Assembly: GCA_002898915.1 (NCBI GenBank)
Contig: BEHO01000079.1
Coordinates: 1 to 6,131, forward strand
From: a bacterium HR12
GTDB taxonomy: Bacteria; Actinomycetota; UBA4738; HRBIN12
Direction of reading: 5' to 3'
Length of the DNA stretch: 6,131 bases
The notes under the pieces are model-generated. The model saw only the letters and a list, made by a program, of their open reading frames with translations, ran no database searches and was not told the DNA's origin. A program made the position numbers and the translations under genes. Positions 1 to 6,131 of this stretch are shown one piece after another. How positions within the stretch are numbered: the stretch's first letter is position 1; every line of letters starts with the position of its first letter.

Positions 1-597
1 CCTGACGCCCGAGGGGCGTCCCCGGCTCGACCGTCAGGGCGTAGGCGCTGACGTGCTCGGGCTGAAGGGCGATCGCCTCCCGCAGGGTCCGCTCCCACGA
101 GGCGAGGGTCTCGCCCTCGGCCCCGTAGATCAGGTCCAGGTTCACGTCCTCGAAGCCCGCCGCGCGCGCCGCGGCCACCGCGCGGCGGACCGCGTCCGGC
201 CCGTGGACCCGCTCGAGCGAGGCGAGGACCGCGGGGTCGAAGGACTGCGCCCCGATCGAGAGGCGCGTCGCCCCCGCCTCCCGCACGGCGACGAGCGTGG
301 GCACGTCCACGGTGTCCGGGTTCGCCTCGACGGTGACCTCCGCGCCGGGCGGGACGCCGAAGCGCTCGCGGCGGGCGAGGAGCAGTCCGACGAGGTCCCC
401 GACGGGAAGCGTGGTCGGCGTCCCCCCGCCCACGAACACGGTCTCGACCGGGTCCGGCCACCAGGGGCGGGCGAGCTCGGCCTCCCGGAGGAGCGCGCCG
501 GCGTACCGGGAGCGGAGGTGCTCGAGCCCGGCGTAGGCATTGAAGTCGCAGTAGCCGCAGCGCGTGAGGCAGAACGGCACGTGGACGTAGAGGCCGC

Positions 598-601
<4 letters not shown>
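1..601 (-). CDS. hemW: HemW, radical SAM heme chaperone (HemN-like), N-terminal 200 residues; C-terminus beyond the window
   Basis: HemW is a cytoplasmic radical-SAM-family protein, often annotated as oxygen-independent coproporphyrinogen III oxidase but known in characterised members to bind and deliver heme. Visible motifs in order are the 4Fe-4S motif CxxxCxxC (C11, C15, C18, followed by DF), the SAM-binding GGGTP at 58-62, EANP at 92-95, RLSIGAQSF at 113-121, NLDLIYG at 154-160 and the [13 protein letters not shown] stretch near 185-197. The DF after the third cysteine, where true HemN has a fourth cysteine (CxC), favours HemW over HemN. The start is a GTG overlapping the lepA stop as GTGA, preceded by GGAG at 5 bases spacing. 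About 200 of the usual 370-400 residues are present; the rest lies beyond position 1. It is probably co-transcribed and translationally coupled with lepA. I see no frameshift. Family assignment is firm; heme-chaperone activity is inferred from homologues. Confidence 0.93.
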
Positions 602-2409
<1,808 letters not shown>

Positions 2410-2418
2410 GGCCAGCCC

Positions 2419-2424
2419 ATCGTA
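2419..2424 (-). promoter_or_regulatory. Candidate -10 element of the lepA-hemW promoter
   Basis: On the minus strand TACGAT (2424 to 2419) matches the TAnnnT -10 pattern and sits 9 bases before the lepA GTG. A start point 6 to 9 bases downstream would give a leaderless or 1-4 base leader mRNA, consistent with the lack of a Shine-Dalgarno. No convincing -35 hexamer lies 16-18 bases upstream (GTCCAG at 17 bases). In such G+C-rich DNA a TAnnnT hexamer at this spot is suggestive, not proof. Confidence 0.4.
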
Positions 2425-2467
2425 CGGGCCCGCGGCGCCGCCTGGACGCTCCGGCGAGCATCTCCGC

Positions 2468-2476
2468 TGGTACACT
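2468..2476 (+). promoter_or_regulatory. Candidate extended -10 promoter of rpsT
   Basis: TGGTACACT reads as an extended -10 element (TGn at 2468-2470, then TACACT, pattern TAnnnT, at 2471-2476). It ends 8 bases before the rpsT GTG at 2485, so transcription could begin at or within a few bases of the start codon. No -35 match is seen at normal spacing; TGGACG at 2443-2448 is about 22 bases away, which is too far. No Shine-Dalgarno is visible upstream of the GTG, which fits a leaderless mRNA. Confidence 0.48.
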
Positions 2477-2484
2477 CGACGGCC

Positions 2485-2772
2485 GTGGCGAACATCAGGT
2501 CCCAGATCAAGCGGAACCGCCAGGCGGCCAAGCGGCGCCTGCGGAACCGGTCGGTGCGGTCGGCGCTCAAGACCGCGAAGAAGAAGGTGCGGCTGGCGCT
2601 CGGCGAGGGCGACCTCGAGACGGCGCTCGCGCGGGCCCGCGAGGCCGCGCGCGCCTTCGACAAGGCCGCCTCCAAGGGCATCCTGCACAAGCGCACGGCC
2701 GCCCGCCACAAGTCTCGCCTCGCGCGCGCCGTCAACCAGGCGCTCGCGAAGGCGGGAACCTCCGGCGGCTGA
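2485..2772 (+). CDS. rpsT: 30S ribosomal protein S20
   Basis: S20 is a small basic three-helix protein that binds 16S rRNA in the body of the 30S subunit and helps it assemble. The 95-residue product opens with the family signature [12 protein letters not shown] and contains [16 protein letters not shown] (21-36) and [21 protein letters not shown] (59-79). It is slightly longer than the usual 85-90 residues because of a short Gly/Ser/Ala-rich tail after the conserved core. The same frame is open far upstream, antisense to lepA, but S20 homology starts at the GTG at 2485. The gene is the only rightward one in the window, divergent from lepA and convergent with holA, so it is probably its own transcription unit. 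S20 autoregulation is known in some bacteria; no leader to support it is apparent here. Identity is certain and the start nearly so. Confidence 0.96.
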   Translation: MANIRSQIKRNRQAAKRRLRNRSVRSALKTAKKKVRLALGEGDLETALARAREAARAFDKAASKGILHKRTAARHKSRLARAVNQALAKAGTSGG

Positions 2773-2795
2773 GGCCCCGGGCTACCCCTCCGCCG
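2763..2795. terminator. Weak candidate bidirectional terminator hairpin between rpsT and holA
   Basis: An imperfect inverted repeat spans both stop codons: CGGCG (2763-2767) pairs with CGCCG (2791-2795), and after a 3-base bulge GAGG (2771-2774) pairs with CCTC (2787-2790), leaving a 12-base loop. It could stop transcripts from both converging genes. There is no T-tract on either side, and G+C-rich DNA forms such stems by chance, so support is low. Confidence 0.22.
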
Positions 2796-3726
2796 CGGCG
2801 ATCCGGGCGACCAGCACGGGCAGCACGATCTCCGCGTCCGCGCCGGACTTCAGCGCCCGGTCCGCCTCCACCACCGCCCCGTGGATCTCCACGAGGCGCT
2901 CCAGCGAGGTCCGCCGGGCCTGGTCCCGGTAGCGGCGGGCCTGCCACTCGAACCGGAGCCCGGCGGCGCGCGCGACCTCGGCGAGCGGCATCCGGTCCGG
3001 CAGCGAGCGCACGCGGAGGAGATCCCGGAGACGGGAGGCGATCCCGCCGAGCACCATGAGGGGATCCTCGCGGGCGGCGAGCAGGGTCCACAGGGCCCGC
3101 ATCGCGCCCGGAGCGTCGTGACCGAAGGCGGCGTCGCAGAGGTCCCAGACGTGCCGCTCCCCCAGCCCCCGGAACTGGCGCTCGACGTGGTCACGGCCGA
3201 GGCGCTCGCCGGGGAAGGCGGAGCGGAGCTGCTCCAGGGCCTGGGCGAGCGCGGCGGGATCCTCCCCGATGGTCTCCACGAGCGCCGCCGCCGCGTCGGC
3301 GGCGAGCTCGACCCCCCGAGCGGCGGCGCGCCGGGCGAGCCAGCCCGGCAGGTCCTTCCGCCCGACGGCCACCTCCCTCACCGTCCCGACCGGCTCGACG
3401 AGCTTCACCAAGGCCGCCGGGGCCTTCCCGCGCTCGCCCACCGTGGCGCAGAGCACGAGCGCCGCCGAGGGGTCGGGATGGGCGAGGTAGGCCGCGAGCT
3501 CGCGGAGGGCCTGGTCGGGCAGGGATCGGCAGTCCGTGACGATCAGGGCCCGGGGCTCGCCGAAGAGGGAGGGCGTCGCCAGGTCGGCGAGCTCGCCCCC
3601 CTCCCACTCCCCCGCCGCCACCTCGCGCGCCTCCACCCCCGGCCCCACGATCTCGTGCGCCGCCTCCCGCAGCAGGAACGGATCCGGCCCGTACAGCAGG
3701 TGGACGGGGGCCTTGCCGGGGGTCAC
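2782..3726 (-). CDS. holA: DNA polymerase III subunit delta (HolA), clamp loader
   Basis: HolA is the delta subunit of the clamp loader, which binds and opens the beta sliding clamp during replication in the cytoplasm. The 314-residue product has normal family length. Visible features are the N-terminal HLLYGPDPFLLREA (9-22), the LATPSLFGEPRALIV stretch (49-63) that in the family precedes the clamp-interacting region, an AAA+-like middle without a Walker A (as expected for delta), DPLMVLGGIASRLRDLLRV (221-239) and the C-terminal signature ADRALKSGADAEIVL (288-302). The GTG start overlaps the comEC stop as GTGA, matching where homology begins; the frame also stays open upstream through comEC but that part is unlike HolA. 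It ends with TAG, 9 bases from the rpsT stop. It is probably the last gene of the comEA-comEC-holA operon. Sequence divergence is high in this family, so identity rests on motifs plus context. Confidence 0.92.
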   Translation of the reverse strand: MTPGKAPVHLLYGPDPFLLREAAHEIVGPGVEAREVAAGEWEGGELADLATPSLFGEPRALIVTDCRSLPDQALRELAAYLAHPDPSAALVLCATVGERGKAPAALVKLVEPVGTVREVAVGRKDLPGWLARRAAARGVELAADAAAALVETIGEDPAALAQALEQLRSAFPGERLGRDHVERQFRGLGERHVWDLCDAAFGHDAPGAMRALWTLLAAREDPLMVLGGIASRLRDLLRVRSLPDRMPLAEVARAAGLRFEWQARRYRDQARRTSLERLVEIHGAVVEADRALKSGADAEIVLPVLVARIAAAEG

Positions 3727-6107
3727 GGCTCGGATGCTACCAGCAGCCCCTCCGGCGAGAAGCTCACGACGACGTCGCCGAGACGGTCGGTGCGGAGGAC
3801 CGTGGCGCCGGCGTGCCGGAGCGTCGCGAGGACGCTCGGCACGGGGTGGCCGTAGTCGTTCGGCTGTCCGATGCTCACCACCGCGACCTCGGCGCCCACG
3901 CCCGTGAGGAACGCCTCCAGGGAGGTGGCCCCGCCGTGGTGCGGCACCTTCAGCACGTCCGCCGCGATGGGCGCCCCCGCCGCCAGCATCGCCTCCTGCG
4001 AGGGCTCCTCCGCGTCCCCCGGGAAGAGGACCGCGTCCTCGCCGAGGGAGATCCGGAGCACGAGCGAGTCGTTGTTGGGGTCCGAGTCCGTCCCCTCGAA
4101 GCACGCCGTCGGCGCCAGGACCTCGACGCGCAGGTCGCCCACGGTGAGGAGCTCGCCCGCGCGCGGATGGCGCACCGGCAGGCCCTCCTCCCGCACGGCC
4201 CGGAGGAACGCGTCGTAGGCGGGGGACGGCTCGTCGCACCCCGGCTCGATCACCAGTCCGACCGGCAGGCGGGCGAACACGTCGGGGAAGCCCGCGACGT
4301 GGTCCGCGTGGGGATGGGTGGCGACCGCGAGGTCCACCCGCTTCACGCCGAGGGCCACGAGCGCCGTGGCCACCTGCGTGGCATCGGGGCCGGCGTCCAC
4401 CAGGACGGTGGCGCCGCGCGGGCTCGTCACGAGGGCGGCGTCCCCCTGCCCGACGTCGAAGAACCGGACGGTGAGCCCGGCCGGGGGCCCCGCCCCGAGC
4501 GCCGAGGACCAGACGACGAGGGGGAGCGCGAGGGCGAGCGCGAGCCAGCCCCGTCCGAGGCGCCGCCCCGACCGGAGCCACAGGGCCAGCCCGACCACGA
4601 GGGCGAGCCCCACGGGGAGGATCGCGGCTCCCCCGCCCGAGGTGATCCAGGGAACCGGCGCGGTGGACATCCGATCCGCCACCGCCTCCAGGTAGCGGAG
4701 GGGCAGCTGCGCGACGAGCGCGACGGCGCGCGCGAGCGTCGGTGAGACCAGACCGAGCCCCGCGGCCGCCAAGCCGAGGAGCAGCGCGGGCGAGACCGCG
4801 GGGAACGCGAGGACGTTCGCCAGGACCGTCACGAGGGGCACCTCGTGGAACACGGCGAGCAGGAGGGGGGCGACGCCGACCTGCGCGGCCACGGTCGCCC
4901 CCGTGGCGAGCGCCGCCGGCCGCGGGAGGAACCGCAGTCGCTCCGCGATGGGCGTGGCCATCGCCACCATGGACGCCGTCGCCCCCACCGACAGCTGGAA
5001 GCCCACCGACCAGACCAGGGCCGGGTCGAGGACCAGCAGCGCGAGCACGGCCCCCGCGAGCACGCTCCCCGCGCTCCGCGGCCGGCCGAGGAGGCCGCCG
5101 GCGAGCGCCAGCCCGGCCATGACCCCCGCCCGCATCACGGAGGGCTCGGCCCCGGTGAGGACGACGAAGAACGCGACGGTCGAGAGGCCGAGCGCGAAGC
5201 GCCACCACCGCCCGAGCCGGAGCGCGAGGGCCAGCGCGAGGACCGGCGCGAGCACCATCGCCACGTTCCCGCCGGAGACGACGAGGAGGTGCCCGAGCCC
5301 CGTGGCGCGGAAGTCCCGCTCGATGCCCTCGTCCAGACCGGAGTCGTCCCCGAGGGCGAGACCGAGCAGGAGCCCGGCCTCGCGCGGCGGGAACAGGGCC
5401 CGGATCCGCGCGCCCACCACGCCGCGGACGGCCTGCGCCGCGCGGATCACCGGGTTCGCCGACGGTCCCAGGCGCTCGAGCTCCGCGACCGAGAGCTGGG
5501 CGGCGATGCCCCGCCGGAGGAGGGATTCGGCGAAGCCGGCGTCGTCGGGGACGCGGAGCGCCCCCGCGACCCGGACCCGGTCGCCGCGCACCGCCGACGG
5601 CGGCTCCCCGTACCCGCTGACCCAGAGCGTCTCGCGCACCACCCACGCGCGGTCCCCGGCACGGACGGAGCGGGCGTCGAGGATCGCGGACCACCCTCGG
5701 GTCCAGGGCCGCGGGTCGACCCGGAGCTCCCCCTCCACCTCCACCCGCGCCGGGGCCAGGGTCGCGAGCAGCGCGCCCGCCGTGCGCGTCCGGTGCAGCC
5801 CTCCCCAGCCGAGCCCGAGGGCGAGGAGCGCGAGACCGAGGACGAGCGGGACGACCGGCGGCGGGACGTGCGGGCGACCGGCCGCGCGTCCGGGGAGCGC
5901 CGCCCGCGTCCGCCCGGCGAGCCCGGCCTCCCTGAACCCGGCTGCGGCCAGACGATCCTCGGCCGGGCCTCGGGCGAGCGCCACCGCCCCGACCGACCCC
6001 ACCAGCCCGGCCCCGAGCCAGCCCCACACCGGCCCGGGCGCCCGGGGCGCCGCGAGGAGGCCGAGGCCGAAGGCGACGGCCGCGAGCGGCAGGCGCCAGC
6101 CGCCCAT
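3723..6107 (-). CDS. comEC: ComEC/Rec2-family DNA internalisation channel protein
   Basis: ComEC is the inner-membrane channel that takes single-stranded DNA into the cytoplasm during natural transformation. The 794-residue product has three full parts. Two or three N-terminal membrane segments (within about 7-46 and 85-103) lead to an OB-fold-like soluble region (about 115-210). The ComEC_N membrane core follows (about 240-535), with GLLLGLALGDDSGLD (245-259) and GLGHLLVVSGGNVAMV (270-285). Last is a metallo-beta-lactamase domain (about 545-794) with FDVGQGD (550-556), VDAGPD (570-575), HxHxDH (H598, H600, D602, H603), NNDSLVLR (678-685), PGDAE (D698), PHHGG (H723, H724) and GHP (H754). All expected metal ligands appear present, so the nuclease-like domain may be active. 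The ATG at 6107 overlaps the upstream stop as TGATG; GTG at 6110 is an equally possible start. Its 3' end overlaps holA. Actual competence in this organism is not shown. Confidence 0.95.
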   Translation of the reverse strand: MGGWRLPLAAVAFGLGLLAAPRAPGPVWGWLGAGLVGSVGAVALARGPAEDRLAAAGFREAGLAGRTRAALPGRAAGRPHVPPPVVPLVLGLALLALGLGWGGLHRTRTAGALLATLAPARVEVEGELRVDPRPWTRGWSAILDARSVRAGDRAWVVRETLWVSGYGEPPSAVRGDRVRVAGALRVPDDAGFAESLLRRGIAAQLSVAELERLGPSANPVIRAAQAVRGVVGARIRALFPPREAGLLLGLALGDDSGLDEGIERDFRATGLGHLLVVSGGNVAMVLAPVLALALALRLGRWWRFALGLSTVAFFVVLTGAEPSVMRAGVMAGLALAGGLLGRPRSAGSVLAGAVLALLVLDPALVWSVGFQLSVGATASMVAMATPIAERLRFLPRPAALATGATVAAQVGVAPLLLAVFHEVPLVTVLANVLAFPAVSPALLLGLAAAGLGLVSPTLARAVALVAQLPLRYLEAVADRMSTAPVPWITSGGGAAILPVGLALVVGLALWLRSGRRLGRGWLALALALPLVVWSSALGAGPPAGLTVRFFDVGQGDAALVTSPRGATVLVDAGPDATQVATALVALGVKRVDLAVATHPHADHVAGFPDVFARLPVGLVIEPGCDEPSPAYDAFLRAVREEGLPVRHPRAGELLTVGDLRVEVLAPTACFEGTDSDPNNDSLVLRISLGEDAVLFPGDAEEPSQEAMLAAGAPIAADVLKVPHHGGATSLEAFLTGVGAEVAVVSIGQPNDYGHPVPSVLATLRHAGATVLRTDRLGDVVVSFSPEGLLVASEP

Positions 6108-6131
6108 CACACCGTCACGAGATCGCGGATG
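6107..6131 (-). CDS. C-terminal end of an upstream gene, probably ComEA-like helix-hairpin-helix DNA-binding protein (partial)
   Basis: Only eight codons, including the stop, are in the window: they read IRDLVTV then TGA. This resembles the last residues of ComEA-type helix-hairpin-helix proteins, where the second hairpin ends in a pattern like (I/L)R(D/P)LVTV. ComEA is the DNA receptor that hands DNA to ComEC and is commonly encoded just upstream of it. The stop overlaps the comEC start, implying translational coupling. With so few residues the call relies mainly on position; a different protein cannot be excluded. Confidence 0.55.

Noticed and set aside
1..38. Nested inverted repeats: CCTGACG (1-7) with CGTCAGG (32-38), and GACGCCC (4-10) with GGGCGTC (14-20)
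   Set aside because: They lie inside conserved hemW codons ([15 protein letters not shown] region), and stems of this length are common by chance at this G+C content.
2881..4745. Further plus-strand open frames antisense to holA and comEC
   Set aside because: They read as compositionally biased antisense text without motifs, and the minus-strand genes fully explain the region.
2782..6027. A 1081-codon open frame on the minus strand that includes holA and runs on through comEC in another frame
   Set aside because: Only the last 314 codons resemble a protein family (HolA). The rest is low-complexity Arg/Gly/Pro/Ala text overlapping comEC, as expected when G+C-rich codons suppress stops in other frames.

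Overview
The window is a compact, very G+C-rich stretch of bacterial chromosome (well above 70% G+C by eye) holding conserved housekeeping and DNA-uptake genes. From left to right it contains the N-terminal half of hemW (-), complete lepA (-), complete rpsT (+), complete holA (-), complete comEC (-), and the last seven codons plus stop of an upstream gene that is probably comEA (-). I see no mobile element, CRISPR array, tRNA or rRNA, and no gap longer than 75 bases without a gene.

The order comEA-comEC-holA-rpsT-lepA-hemW is a classic bacterial gene neighbourhood. The firmicute version usually has sporulation genes such as gpr and spoIIP between rpsT and lepA, and these are absent. Here rpsT is inverted relative to holA, which I recall as the arrangement in actinobacteria such as Mycobacterium. 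With the high G+C, GTG starts and apparent leaderless promoters, this suggests a member of the Actinomycetota. That placement is inference; I cannot assign class or genus.

The genes form three transcription units. On the right, (comEA)-comEC-holA runs leftward with overlapping stop and start codons and is probably one operon. ComEA would bind incoming DNA, ComEC would form the membrane channel, and HolA is the clamp-loader delta subunit, a replication gene that travels with them. In the centre, rpsT runs rightward alone from its own promoter, and its end converges on that of holA with only 9 bases between the stop codons. On the left, lepA-hemW runs leftward with a 4-base GTGA overlap. A 75-base intergenic region between the divergent lepA and rpsT starts carries a TAnnnT -10-like hexamer 8 to 9 bases before each GTG start. 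Neither gene has an obvious Shine-Dalgarno site, so both mRNAs may be leaderless or nearly so.

I found no convincing undescribed system. All the genes belong to known families and look intact. The points most worth a second look are the back-to-back leaderless-type promoters, the near-touching convergent ends of rpsT and holA, and the lone cysteine pair in the ComEC nuclease-like domain. The long open frames antisense to lepA and comEC are by-products of high G+C.
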